Translations under genes and position numbers: made by a program
The notes under the pieces: model-generated
Databases searched by the model: none
The model's input: the letters and a program-made list of their open reading frames with translations, nothing else
What the model was told of the DNA's origin: nothing
Origin: Pseudomonadota bacterium
GTDB lineage: Bacteria > Pseudomonadota > Alphaproteobacteria > Rhizobiales > Rhizobiaceae
DNA length: 64,000 nucleotides
Direction of reading: 5' to 3'
Assembly (NCBI GenBank): GCA_023419535.1
Contig: JAEZXX010000012.1
Coordinates: forward strand, 39,646-103,645
Shown here: positions 18,608 to 28,765 of the stretch, piece after piece
Position numbering within the stretch: the stretch's first letter is position 1
How the letters are laid out: each line of letters starts with the position of its first letter

Positions 18608-19423
18608 CTACCGGTCCGGCAAGCCGCCGGCACGCGTCGCCGCGGCCATCCAGGCCAAACCGTCGCCGGTCCGACCCGCTGGGACGTATTCGCAGCCGAC
18701 ATGGCCGCCATAGCCGTCCAGCGCACGGGCGACGGCCTGAAAGTCGATCCGCCCCGTTCCCGGTTCGTGGCGGCCCGGCAGGTCCGCGATGTGGACGTGG
18801 GCGACCTTGTCGGAGAGACGCTCGAGGGTCGCGGCCGGGTCATCCCCCACGCTCTCGGTGTGGAAGACGTCGAGGAGGAGTTTCACGTTCGGCGCGCCGC
18901 ACGCCCGCAATGCGCGCTCCGCGTCGGCCGGCGTCGCCACGAGGTAGCCCGGCACGGCGCCGGGGCTCATCGCCTCGACGAGGATCGTGCGGCCCGTCGC
19001 GCCGGCCGCTTCGGCGGCGAGCGAAAGGTGCTCCAGATAGGCGCCCCAGGCGCGCTCCCGGTCGAGATCCGCCGGGACGATTCCCGCCATGACGTGCAGC
19101 ATCGAGACGCCGAGAGCGTCCGCATAGTCGAGCGCGCGCGCGAGACCGTCGAGGAACTCGGAGCGCCGCCCGGCGTGGATCGCGATCCCCTTCTCGCCGC
19201 GCGAAGCGTCGCCCGACGGCAGTCCGAACTGGACGTAGGGAAGCCCGCTGTCGGCGAGGAGGCGGGCGGCATGATCCGCCGGCAGGGCGTAGGGCGCGGG
19301 ATGCTCGACCGCGACGAAGCCCGCGTCGCGCGCGGCCTCAAACCGTGCCTCCAGCGGGAGTTCGGTGAAGAGGTAGCCGAGATGGGCGCTGAGGCGCAGG
19401 CCGTCGGGAAAGATCGTCGCCAT
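18608..19423 (-). CDS. hydroxypyruvate isomerase-family TIM-barrel protein
   Basis: Sugar-phosphate-isomerase-like barrel (AP endonuclease 2 superfamily), 271 residues. Conserved metal-site features of the Hyi/OtnI group are VEHPAPYALP near the N-terminus, ILVEAM (Glu), LLLDVFHTES (Asp-x-x-His), VAHVHIADLPGRHEPG and the late Glu of GCEYVP. Hyi converts hydroxypyruvate and tartronate semialdehyde, OtnI 2-oxo-tetronate; neighbours do not show the gcl/glxR or otn pathways, so the substrate is open. It starts 4 bases after the racemase-like gene. Confidence 0.8.
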   Translation of the reverse strand: MATIFPDGLRLSAHLGYLFTELPLEARFEAARDAGFVAVEHPAPYALPADHAARLLADSGLPYVQFGLPSGDASRGEKGIAIHAGRRSEFLDGLARALDYADALGVSMLHVMAGIVPADLDRERAWGAYLEHLSLAAEAAGATGRTILVEAMSPGAVPGYLVATPADAERALRACGAPNVKLLLDVFHTESVGDDPAATLERLSDKVAHVHIADLPGRHEPGTGRIDFQAVARALDGYGGHVGCEYVPAGRTGDGLAWMAAATRAGGLPDR

Positions 19424-19427
19424 CGCC

Positions 19428-20093
19428 TCAGGCGCCCGCGACGAGATCGCGCATCCGCGCCACGGCCGCATCGGGCGCGCTGAGGACGGGAACGGGAACC
19501 GCCGCGCGGACGGCCTCCAGCGCCCGAGAAGTGGAGAAATGCGCCAGCATGATCGCGTCGTGACCCGAGAACTCCGGCGCACGCGCGGCGACGAGCCGGT
19601 TGTGGCCGTCCGGATCGCCGCTGCGCAGGCGATCCATCGCGTCGTCCACCACGATCGTGTCGAGCGTCGCCGCGCTGCCGGTCTCCTGGACGAAACCGTC
19701 GAACTCCTCCGTCATGGTGGAGACGGAGGGCGCGAAGGTCGCCAGCATCCCGATCCGCGTTCCCTGCCCGAGAGCCTGCCGGAACATCGCCTCGTTGGGC
19801 TTCAGGACGGGGATGTCGAACTCCTCGATCATCCGGTCGATCGCCGGCCCGAAGGCCGAGCAGGTGACGAGGATGCCGTCCGCGCCCGAGCGGAGGGCGT
19901 GTCGTCCGAGACCGACGAAGCGCTCGACGATCTCCTGCCTCAGTTCGGCCGTTCGCGCCCGGTCGAGCGAGAGGCTGTCGTCGAGGAGGTTCACCGTCTC
20001 CGCCTCCGGCCAGGCGCGCTGGAAGGCCGTGCGGATCGGGTCCATCGCGACGGGCGTGGCATGGAAGAGAACGATACGGGGACTTGCGGCCAT
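19428..20093 (-). CDS. Asp/Glu racemase-superfamily protein with a single cysteine
   Basis: A 221-residue member of the Asp/Glu/hydantoin racemase fold. The first catalytic Cys region is present (GILVTCSAFGPAIDR), but the second-Cys site reads AIMLAHFSTSRAL, with His-Phe-Ser where racemases have Cys. This is the only cysteine in the protein, so a two-base racemase is doubtful; one-Cys relatives such as arylmalonate decarboxylase work differently. Middle gene of a three-gene operon with the ModA-like protein upstream and the TIM barrel downstream. Confidence 0.75.
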   Translation of the reverse strand: MAASPRIVLFHATPVAMDPIRTAFQRAWPEAETVNLLDDSLSLDRARTAELRQEIVERFVGLGRHALRSGADGILVTCSAFGPAIDRMIEEFDIPVLKPNEAMFRQALGQGTRIGMLATFAPSVSTMTEEFDGFVQETGSAATLDTIVVDDAMDRLRSGDPDGHNRLVAARAPEFSGHDAIMLAHFSTSRALEAVRAAVPVPVLSAPDAAVARMRDLVAGA

Positions 20094-20111
20094 GCGGCGT
20101 TCCTCTTGCGC

Positions 20112-20822
20112 TCAGGCGTCGATGCGCGAGACGAGACCGCCGGCCGCGTAGGCCCGGCACGCCGTCTCGGACGAGATGTGGCGCAGGAAGTCCGCCGCCG
20201 TTTCGGCTCGGCCCGCAAAGGCGGCGGCCGAGAAGGGCGTTACGGTCTGGACGCCGTCCGGAAAGGGCCCGACGATCTCGACGCCCTCCACCGACATCAG
20301 CTCGCTGAGCTGCTGGACCGCCATCTGCGCCTCGCCCGAGACGATCTTGGCGGCCGTGAAGCCGGACGGAATCGTCACCGATTTCGCCGCGATCTCGTCG
20401 GCGATGCCGAGGCTCGCGACGAGCTGGCGGAAGGCGATGCCGCTCGCGCCGCCGTCCGAGACCGCGATGGAGGGCGCCGCGAGCAGCGCCTCGCGGAACG
20501 AATCGCTGGTCGAGATGTCGGGATGGGCCGCGCCGGGCGCGACCGCGAGGCCGAGGACCGCGCTCGCCAGCGGACGGCGCGTCGCGGGATCGAGGATCCC
20601 GCCGGCCTCCAGCTCGTCCATCGCCGCGTCGATGGCGACGATGACGTCGGCCCGCTCGCCGCCGGCGATGCGGCGCATGAGGACGGTGGTCGGCTCCCAG
20701 ACGAAGTCCGTCCGGCGCCCCGTCCGGGCGGTGAAGTCGGGAACAAGGGAGCGGTTGAAGGCGAGTTCGACCGCAAGCGCGCTCATCACGCGCAGCGGCG
20801 TCCGCGTCCGATCGTCGGTCAT
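20112..20822 (-). CDS. ModA-like substrate-binding-fold protein without signal peptide
   Basis: The 236-residue protein matches periplasmic type II binding proteins of the molybdate/ModA kind: LRVMSALAVELAF (strand 1), DVIVAIDAAMDELEAGG, SDGGASGIAFRQL and the C-terminal AADFLRHISSE. The usual secretion signal is absent: MTDDRTRTPL runs straight into the first strand, and the 14 codons upstream are not hydrophobic. It thus probably acts in the cytoplasm as a sensor or enzyme partner. No permease or ATPase gene accompanies it. First gene of the operon. Confidence 0.7.
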   Translation of the reverse strand: MTDDRTRTPLRVMSALAVELAFNRSLVPDFTARTGRRTDFVWEPTTVLMRRIAGGERADVIVAIDAAMDELEAGGILDPATRRPLASAVLGLAVAPGAAHPDISTSDSFREALLAAPSIAVSDGGASGIAFRQLVASLGIADEIAAKSVTIPSGFTAAKIVSGEAQMAVQQLSELMSVEGVEIVGPFPDGVQTVTPFSAAAFAGRAETAADFLRHISSETACRAYAAGGLVSRIDA

Positions 20823-21063
20823 GCCGGCCGGCCGAGGCTGGTCCGGGAAGCGGCGCGATCCCACGGATCAGACGCGGGCATGGTGTCTCGTCGGCTGGGT
20901 CATCGGGTCCTCCCTTGCGGGCCCGCGAGACGAATCGCGACAGGCCCGCCTTCGGCGCGTCCTCCACGCGCCGATTCGCCGCGAAGGTTAGGTCGCGATC
21001 CCTCCAAGGTCCACCGTCGACGGTCGCGACGCCCGACGCGATGCGCGGGCACGATCCCCGGCG

Positions 21064-21453
21064 TCAGGCGCTCGCCTTCGACGGCTCGGCGTTCATGTGG
21101 GGCTCCAGCCAGCCGGCGAGCGACGCCCGGTCGAAGGGGCGGTAGACGAAGCCCTTGGCGCCGGCGCGCTTGGCCCGCGTCATCAGCCCGAGCTGGGCTT
21201 CGACGAGCGAGGCGAGGACGATGGCGCCCGCGCCGTTTCCGTGCGAGCGAACGATGCGGATCGCCTCGTCCACCGGGCAGTCCGGCAGCGTCGCGGATAC
21301 GATGGCGATGTCGACCGGGCCGCTCGCGTCGAGAAGGCCGAGCGCCTCGTCCGGGGACGGCGCGCTGTGCACCTCGTATCCCGCAAGGGTCAGGATGCGG
21401 AACGCGACCTTGCGCACGACGCTGAACTCGTCGATCACGAGGCACGTCTTCAT
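21064..21453 (-). CDS. degenerate response-regulator receiver protein
   Basis: A 129-residue single receiver domain. The acidic pair is present (VIDEFSV, Asp8-Glu9), but the phospho-acceptor site reads DIAIVSATLPD, with Ser in place of Asp, and the conserved Lys of the KPF motif is Arg (YRPF). It is therefore not expected to be phosphorylated in the normal way. It lies 122 bases downstream of chpT on the same strand; a receiver gene next to chpT is a common arrangement in this order, where related proteins keep the Asp. Confidence 0.85.
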   Translation of the reverse strand: MKTCLVIDEFSVVRKVAFRILTLAGYEVHSAPSPDEALGLLDASGPVDIAIVSATLPDCPVDEAIRIVRSHGNGAGAIVLASLVEAQLGLMTRAKRAGAKGFVYRPFDRASLAGWLEPHMNAEPSKASA

Positions 21454-21575
21454 GGCCCACGCTCCCTGCGTCCGTGCGGCATGTCGCGCACGGCCGCACT
21501 ATGGGCGGGCCGCACTTTCCAATGCGTTGTCCGCGATGGGAAAGAAAGGCTGAACCGCGCGTCGAGCGGACAGCC

Positions 21576-22241
21576 TCAGACGGCGCTCGTCTCCGGCTGC
21601 GTCTCGGTGCCCTTTTCGACCGTGAACACCGCCTCGCCTTCGCGCTGGTCGAGCCGGACAACGAGGCCCAGCTCCCGGGCCAGGACGAGCGTGTAATAGG
21701 GCTGGACGCCGTGCGCGTCGATCGGCTCCTCCAGCGGCTCGTCGCCGAGGAGGGCGCGGAACTTGGCGGGTACGCGCAACGGCGTGCCCTGCGCGGTCAC
21801 GACCACGCGCACGTCGGGCTGCAGGCTCTCGATCGAGACGCGCACCTCGCGGCCGCGCGGCACGGTCGCGTTGGCGATCACGATGAGGTTGAGAACGAGC
21901 TTGGCGACGTTCTTGGGAACGTAGGCGCGCTCGCCCTCCCAGACGAGATTGGCCCGCTCGAAGGACATGAACCCTTCCGCGACCGTCCTGGCGTCGCCGA
22001 GGTCGATCTGCGCGGCCGTGGACCCGGACGACCCGTAGGCGAGGCGCGCGAACTGCAGCTTGGCGACCGCGCTCTTCGTCGAGTTGCGCACGAGAGCCAT
22101 GGATTCGGGGTCGTTCGGCATCTCGTCGAGAAGCTCGAGCCCGCTCTGGATCGCGCCCACCGGGGAGATGATGTCGTGGCAGAGCCGGCTGGCGAGAAGG
22201 GCCGCGAGCTCGGGCGCGGAGAGTTGGGGAAGGGGCTGCAT
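21576..22241 (-). CDS. chpT: histidine phosphotransferase ChpT
   Basis: Relays phosphate from CckA to CtrA and CpdR in the alphaproteobacterial cell-cycle phosphorelay. The 221-residue protein has the phospho-His helix LASRLCHDIISPVGAI (His22), a second helix forming the dimeric four-helix bundle (to about residue 85), and a C-terminal Bergerat-like domain without ATP-binding motifs. The 263 bases upstream hold no other gene. The receiver gene follows. Confidence 0.93.
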   Translation of the reverse strand: MQPLPQLSAPELAALLASRLCHDIISPVGAIQSGLELLDEMPNDPESMALVRNSTKSAVAKLQFARLAYGSSGSTAAQIDLGDARTVAEGFMSFERANLVWEGERAYVPKNVAKLVLNLIVIANATVPRGREVRVSIESLQPDVRVVVTAQGTPLRVPAKFRALLGDEPLEEPIDAHGVQPYYTLVLARELGLVVRLDQREGEAVFTVEKGTETQPETSAV

Positions 22242-22504
22242 CGCGTCTCCAGGATCGCCGGCCGCCGCGGCGCGACCCGCCGCCCGAGGCCGGCGAATCG
22301 CCCGTTCGAAGGTCGTTTCACGTCCGCGCGACCATGAATCCGGGCGGCGGGCACGTCAATGGCGCGGGGGGTCGGGGATGGGACGCCGGTGCCGGCGTTA
22401 GGCAATTGCAAACCTTAACGTGATGCAATCGCAGCAAGGACGAGACGAGCAGTTCCCGCGCCGGGCCCACCGAGCCCGACCGACCCCATGGAAGGATCGC
22501 GCCG

Positions 22505-23083
22505 ATGTTCCGAGCCCTGCGGACGCTGTTGACGCCGCTTCGCGCCCTTTCGCTGGCCGCCGCTATGGCAGTCGCTTCCCCGGCCGCCGCCCAGCAGGGC
22601 GGCGGCTACACGATCGAGGAGATCGTCGACCAGGGGCACAGCTTCTTCGGCGCCACCGCGGGCGGTCTCGCCTCCATGGTCGAGCACGCCTTCCAGCGCT
22701 TCGGCCTGCCGAACGGCTACATCCTCGGCGAGGAAGGCGGCGGAGCCTTCATCGGCGGCGTGCGCTACGGCGAGGGAACGCTCTTCACCAAGAACGCCGG
22801 CGAGCACCGCGTCTATTGGCAGGGGCCTTCGCTCGGGTTCGACGCCGGCGCCGACGGCGCGCGCATGATGGCACTGATCTACAATCTGCCGGCCGTCCAG
22901 AGCGTCTACGGGCGGTTCGGCGGCGTGTCGGGCAACGCCTATCTCGTGGGCGGGCTCGGCATGACGGTGCTCCAGCGCGACACCGTGACGATGGTCCCCA
23001 TCAAGACGGGCGTCGGTGCACGGCTCGGCGTCAATCTCGGCTACCTCAAGATCACGCCCACGCCCACCTGGAACCCGTTCTGA
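22505..23083 (+). CDS. eipA: DUF1134 periplasmic envelope-integrity protein (EipA)
   Basis: A 192-residue exported protein of the DUF1134 family. A signal peptide covers about residues 1-29 (cleavage near AAA-QQ), followed by a Gly-rich small beta-barrel domain with GHSFFGATAGGLA and RFGGVSGNAYLVGGLG. The Brucella homologue EipA maintains the envelope and is controlled by CtrA; a single TTAAC half-site occurs at 22415-22419, but not a full CtrA box. Its neighbour on the other strand is chpT. Confidence 0.9.
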   Translation: MFRALRTLLTPLRALSLAAAMAVASPAAAQQGGGYTIEEIVDQGHSFFGATAGGLASMVEHAFQRFGLPNGYILGEEGGGAFIGGVRYGEGTLFTKNAGEHRVYWQGPSLGFDAGADGARMMALIYNLPAVQSVYGRFGGVSGNAYLVGGLGMTVLQRDTVTMVPIKTGVGARLGVNLGYLKITPTPTWNPF

Positions 23084-23138
23084 CGCTGACGACACCGCAT
23101 GTGACGGGTGACAAACGCGTTTCCCCCGTCCCGCGCCC

Positions 23139-23166
23139 TTGAGCGGCGGCTCCGATCGTCTATCCT
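23139..23166 (+). promoter_or_regulatory. candidate promoter of the coiled-coil gene
   Basis: TTGAGC and TATCCT spaced by 16 bases, about 93 bases before the start at 23259. Confidence 0.4.
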
Positions 23167-23258
23167 TGGCGGCGCAAGGGCTCGTCCATCGCTGATCGAC
23201 GCGCGCCTCCCCGAACCTCGTACAGCGGGGCCGGCGGGGCGCTCGTCCCGGGAAACGC

Positions 23259-24218
23259 ATGATCGCCACCGGCCTCGTCTTCCTTCTGGGCGCGCTCGTC
23301 GCGACGCTTCTCGCCCTTCTGTTCGTCCCGTTCCTCTGGCGAAACGCGCAGCGACTCGCCCGGCGGGACTATGCCGCGACCATGCCGGCAACGATGGGCG
23401 AGATCCGCGCGGAGGTCGACCGCGTTCGGGCGGAGGCGGCGATGACCGTGCGCCGACACGAGATGCTGGCGCAGAAGGCGCGGGAGCGTCTGGCGCTCGA
23501 ACGGGCCAGCGTCGGGCGGCTGACCGCGACGAACGCGGAGGTGCTCTTCCTCGGCGAGCAGCGGCAGGGGGAGGCGAACGCGCTGCGGGCACAGATCGAC
23601 GGGCTGCAGCAGCGGATCGAGGCCCTTGAGGAAGCCCGGCTCGAACTGGAACAGGACAACGCGACGCTGCGCGAGGCGTTGGCGCAGGCGGAGGCCGACC
23701 TGAGCCCCCTGCCCCCGGCCGCAGACGACGGCTCGATCGACGAACCAACCGCGTCGGCCCGCGAAGGCGCGACCGCGAACACGCCTCAGGAGCCGGAGCA
23801 GGCGCGGATCACCGCCGCGACGAGCGCGCTTCTTGCGCTCGCACGCGACTATCGACGGGACCGGACGACCCGCACGGCCTCCCCATCCAACGGACCGGGA
23901 CGGGCCGCGGAGACGGCGAGCAGCGCGCCCCATCCCGGCGTTGCGGAGTTGATGGCGATCGCAAAGGAGCCGGTCCCGACCGAGCCGGGAGAGCGCAGGC
24001 TGCGCAACGCCAACGTGCGCGAGCGGATCGCCGAGCTCGCCTCGCGCTTCCTGCCGGGCGAGACGCCCGCCGCCGTCCCCGGCCCGGTGGTCGAGCCCGA
24101 GCAGGAGAGGGTCGCGGAACCGGAAGCCCCAGCGCCCGCACCGCGAAAGGCGAACACGGGCTCGCGCCCCAAGCGCCGGCGCGGATCGCAACGGAACCGC
24201 TCGCAGCCGCCGCGCTGA
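23259..24218 (+). CDS. membrane-anchored coiled-coil protein, unknown function
   Basis: A 319-residue protein I do not recognise. Residues 3-24 form one membrane segment; about 45-155 are a long coiled coil rich in Ala, Glu, Arg and Leu (ALEEARLELEQDNATLREAL); residues about 160-319 are Pro- and Ala-rich with little predicted structure and a basic C-terminus. The build resembles envelope or divisome scaffold proteins, but no function is claimed. A weak promoter lies upstream, and the dipeptidase gene follows 38 bases downstream. Confidence 0.75.
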   Translation: MIATGLVFLLGALVATLLALLFVPFLWRNAQRLARRDYAATMPATMGEIRAEVDRVRAEAAMTVRRHEMLAQKARERLALERASVGRLTATNAEVLFLGEQRQGEANALRAQIDGLQQRIEALEEARLELEQDNATLREALAQAEADLSPLPPAADDGSIDEPTASAREGATANTPQEPEQARITAATSALLALARDYRRDRTTRTASPSNGPGRAAETASSAPHPGVAELMAIAKEPVPTEPGERRLRNANVRERIAELASRFLPGETPAAVPGPVVEPEQERVAEPEAPAPAPRKANTGSRPKRRRGSQRNRSQPPR

Positions 24219-24256
24219 TCTCCGCCGCGCCTCACGGCGATCGAAGGGAATGACCG

Positions 24257-25318
24257 ATGGACCAGCCCGTTTCCGTCTTCGACGGTCACAACGACACGCT
24301 GCTCCGGCTCTATCTCGACGGTGGCGAGGAGGCGCTCGACCGGTTCCTCGCCGGCGGGGCGCCCGGACATATCGACCTCGAGAAGGCCCGCGCCGGGCAT
24401 TTGATCGGCGGGCTCTTCGCGATCTTCCCACCCTCGCAGGACATCGCCGGCGTCGTCGACCGGCCGACCGCTCCCCCGCACGACCTGCCCCTGCCGGATC
24501 CGCTGCCCGAGAGCGACGCGATCCGCTCCACGATCGCCATGGCCTCGATCCTACATCGCCTGGAACGGCGGTCGAAGGGCCGGCTGACGATCTGCCGGTC
24601 CGTCCCGGACATCGAGGCGGCGATGGCGGCCGGCTCCCTCGTCGCCGTGTTGCACGTGGAGGGCGCCGAGGCGATCGGGCCGGACCTCCACATGCTCGAC
24701 GTGCTGCACGCGGCGGGCCTGCGCTCGCTGGGACCCGTCTGGAGCCGCCCGAACGTCTTCGGCCACGGCGTCCCGATGCGCTACGGCGACACGCCCGATG
24801 TGGGCGACGGTCTGACCGAGGCCGGCAAGCGGCTGATCGCGCGCTGCTTCGACCTGCGCATCATGGTCGACCTGTCGCACCTCAATCTCAGGGGCTTCGA
24901 GGAGGTCGCCGCGGTCTCGCCCGCTCCCCTCGTCGCGACCCACAGCAACGCGCATGCGGTCACGCCGCACTGCCGCAATCTCACGGATGCGCAACTGGAC
25001 GTCATCCGGTCGAGCCGCGGCGTCGTCGGCCTCAACTTCGCGACGCCGTTCCTGCGGGCGGACGGGCGCACCGACCCCGACACGCCGCTCGACGACATGC
25101 TGCGCCACCTCGACCATCTCCTCGGCCGGCTCGGCGAGGACGGCGTCGCGCTCGGCTCTGACTTCGACGGCGCGACCATCCCGCGGGCGATCGGCTCGGC
25201 CGCCGGCCTGCCCCGGCTCATCGAGGCCCTGGGCCGGGCCGGCTACGGAACGGCCCTCATCGAGAAGATCGCCTGGCGGAACTGGCTGTCGGTGCTCTCG
25301 CGGACCTGGGCGCGGTAG
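24257..25318 (+). CDS. membrane dipeptidase (peptidase family M19)
   Basis: Zinc peptidase that cleaves dipeptides, often with a D-residue at the C-terminal side. The 353-residue protein has the HxD metal motif in FDGHNDTLLRL, the bridging Glu in LHVEGAEAIG, later His in DLSHLNL and ATHSNAHA, and GSDFDGA near the end. No signal peptide, so it is cytosolic as in other bacterial members. A DgcA-type epimerase is encoded elsewhere in the window, but far away. It ends 4 bases from the convergent glmM stop. Confidence 0.9.
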   Translation: MDQPVSVFDGHNDTLLRLYLDGGEEALDRFLAGGAPGHIDLEKARAGHLIGGLFAIFPPSQDIAGVVDRPTAPPHDLPLPDPLPESDAIRSTIAMASILHRLERRSKGRLTICRSVPDIEAAMAAGSLVAVLHVEGAEAIGPDLHMLDVLHAAGLRSLGPVWSRPNVFGHGVPMRYGDTPDVGDGLTEAGKRLIARCFDLRIMVDLSHLNLRGFEEVAAVSPAPLVATHSNAHAVTPHCRNLTDAQLDVIRSSRGVVGLNFATPFLRADGRTDPDTPLDDMLRHLDHLLGRLGEDGVALGSDFDGATIPRAIGSAAGLPRLIEALGRAGYGTALIEKIAWRNWLSVLSRTWAR

Positions 25319-25322
25319 GCTC

Positions 25323-26672
25323 TCAGGCCGCCGCGAGGCGCAACGCGTCGACGATGTCGTCGACCACGTCGTGGACGAGATCGCGGTCGTCGCCCTCCGC
25401 CATGACGCGGATCAGGGGCTCGGTGCCGCTCGGCCGGATCACGATCCGGCCCGAGGTGCCGAGCCGGCCCTTGCCGTCCTCGATCGCGCGGCGCACGGCA
25501 TCGCGCTCCAGGGCGCCGCCGTCCGAGATCCGAACGTTCTTCAGAAGCTGAGGCACCGGCTCGAACTTGCGGCAGACCTGCGAGACGGGCCCGCCGGTCT
25601 TGCGCACGACCGACAGGATCTGGAGCGCCGCCACGAGTCCGTCGCCCGTCGTGCCGAAGTCAGACATGACGATGTGGCCGGACTGCTCGCCGCCGAGATT
25701 GTAGCCGTGCTGGCGCATGTGCTCGACGACGTAGCGGTCGCCGACCTTGGTGCGCGCGAGCTCGATCCCCCGACCTTCGAGGAACCGCTCCAGCCCGAGA
25801 TTGGACATGATCGTCGCGACGATGCCGCCGGCCGCCAGACGTCCGTCCGCGGCCCAGGCCTCGCCGATCACCGCCATCAGCTGATCGCCGTCGATGATCT
25901 CGCCCTCCTCGTCGACGATCATCACGCGGTCCGCGTCGCCGTCGAGGGCGATGCCGATGTCGGCGCGCACCTCGCGCACCTTCTCCTGCAGCGTCAGCGG
26001 GCTCGTCGAACCGCAATTGAGGTTGATGTTGGTGCCGTTCGGCTCGACGCCGATCCGCACCACCTCCGCGCCGAGTTCCCACAGGACGTCCGGCGCCACG
26101 CGATAGGCCGCACCGTTGGCGCAGTCGATCGCGACCCGCATGCCGTCGAGCGAGAGCTCGCGCGGCAGCGTGCGCTTGGCGAACTCGGCGTAGCGGTCGC
26201 GCCCGCCGTCGTCGTAGTGCTTGGCGCGGCCGAGATGCGAGCCGACGGCGAGGCGCGAGGTCAGGTCCTGGTCGATCAGCGCGTTGATCTCGGCTTCGAC
26301 CTCGTCGGACAGCTTGTACCCGTCCGGGCCGAAGAGCTTGATCCCGTTGTCCTCGAACGGGTTGTGGGAGGCGGAGATCATGACGCCGATGTCGGCGCGC
26401 ATAGACCGCGTCAGCATCGCCACGGCGGGCGTAGGGATCGGGCCGAGCATCAGGACGTCGACGCCAGCGGCCGTGAAGCCCGCGCAGAGCGCCGGCTCGA
26501 TCATGTAGCCGGAGAGCCGCGTGTCCTTGCCGATTACGACGCGGTGCCGGTAGCTGCCGCGCCGGAAGGCGAGCCCGGCCGCCATGCCGACCTTCATGGC
26601 GATCTCCGGCGTCATCGGATGCCGGTTCGCCCGCCCGCGGATGCCGTCGGTGCCGAAATAGGACTTGGCCAT
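25323..26672 (-). CDS. glmM: phosphoglucosamine mutase
   Basis: Converts glucosamine-6-phosphate to glucosamine-1-phosphate for peptidoglycan and LPS precursors. The 449-residue protein has the phosphoserine loop GVMISASHNPFEDNG (Ser about 102), the Mg site DGDADR (about 245) and the sugar-phosphate loop RPSGTEPLIRVM near the C-terminus. glmM next to ftsH and the tol/tilS region is the usual Hyphomicrobiales order. Confidence 0.97.
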   Translation of the reverse strand: MAKSYFGTDGIRGRANRHPMTPEIAMKVGMAAGLAFRRGSYRHRVVIGKDTRLSGYMIEPALCAGFTAAGVDVLMLGPIPTPAVAMLTRSMRADIGVMISASHNPFEDNGIKLFGPDGYKLSDEVEAEINALIDQDLTSRLAVGSHLGRAKHYDDGGRDRYAEFAKRTLPRELSLDGMRVAIDCANGAAYRVAPDVLWELGAEVVRIGVEPNGTNINLNCGSTSPLTLQEKVREVRADIGIALDGDADRVMIVDEEGEIIDGDQLMAVIGEAWAADGRLAAGGIVATIMSNLGLERFLEGRGIELARTKVGDRYVVEHMRQHGYNLGGEQSGHIVMSDFGTTGDGLVAALQILSVVRKTGGPVSQVCRKFEPVPQLLKNVRISDGGALERDAVRRAIEDGKGRLGTSGRIVIRPSGTEPLIRVMAEGDDRDLVHDVVDDIVDALRLAAA

Positions 26673-26721
26673 GGATGCTGGTTCCCGCTGTTCGACGGTC
26701 GATCTATCGGGGGAACCCTAC

Positions 26722-26742
26722 CGCAAGAAGTAAAAACTTGCG
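26722..26742 (-). other. stem-loop upstream of glmM
   Basis: CGCAAG and CTTGCG flank an A-rich nine-base centre, about 50 bases before the glmM start. It could be an operator or a leader hairpin; nothing further supports a role. Confidence 0.3.
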
Positions 26743-26786
26743 TGTCCCCGACGCGGGCCGTGATCGAGCCTTCGCCGGAACGCGAA

Positions 26787-26808
26787 AGGCCGGCGTTTCC
26801 GCCGGCCT
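26787..26808 (-). terminator. terminator of ftsH
   Basis: Nine-base perfect arms (AGGCCGGCG / CGCCGGCCT) with a GAAA tetraloop on the coding strand, followed by TTTCG, 26 bases after the ftsH stop. Confidence 0.7.
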
Positions 26809-26833
26809 CGTCACGTTCCTCCCGCATGGTCCC

Positions 26834-28761
<1,928 letters not shown>

Positions 28762-28765
<4 letters not shown>

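Noticed and set aside
22304..22320. LexA-like GTTC-n7-GTTT near the start of chpT
   Set aside because: Seven of eight matches in GC-rich DNA is near chance, and chpT is not a known SOS gene.
22404..22419. CtrA box upstream of eipA
   Set aside because: Only one half-site (TTAAC) is present; the 7-base-spaced partner is AATT, not TTAA.
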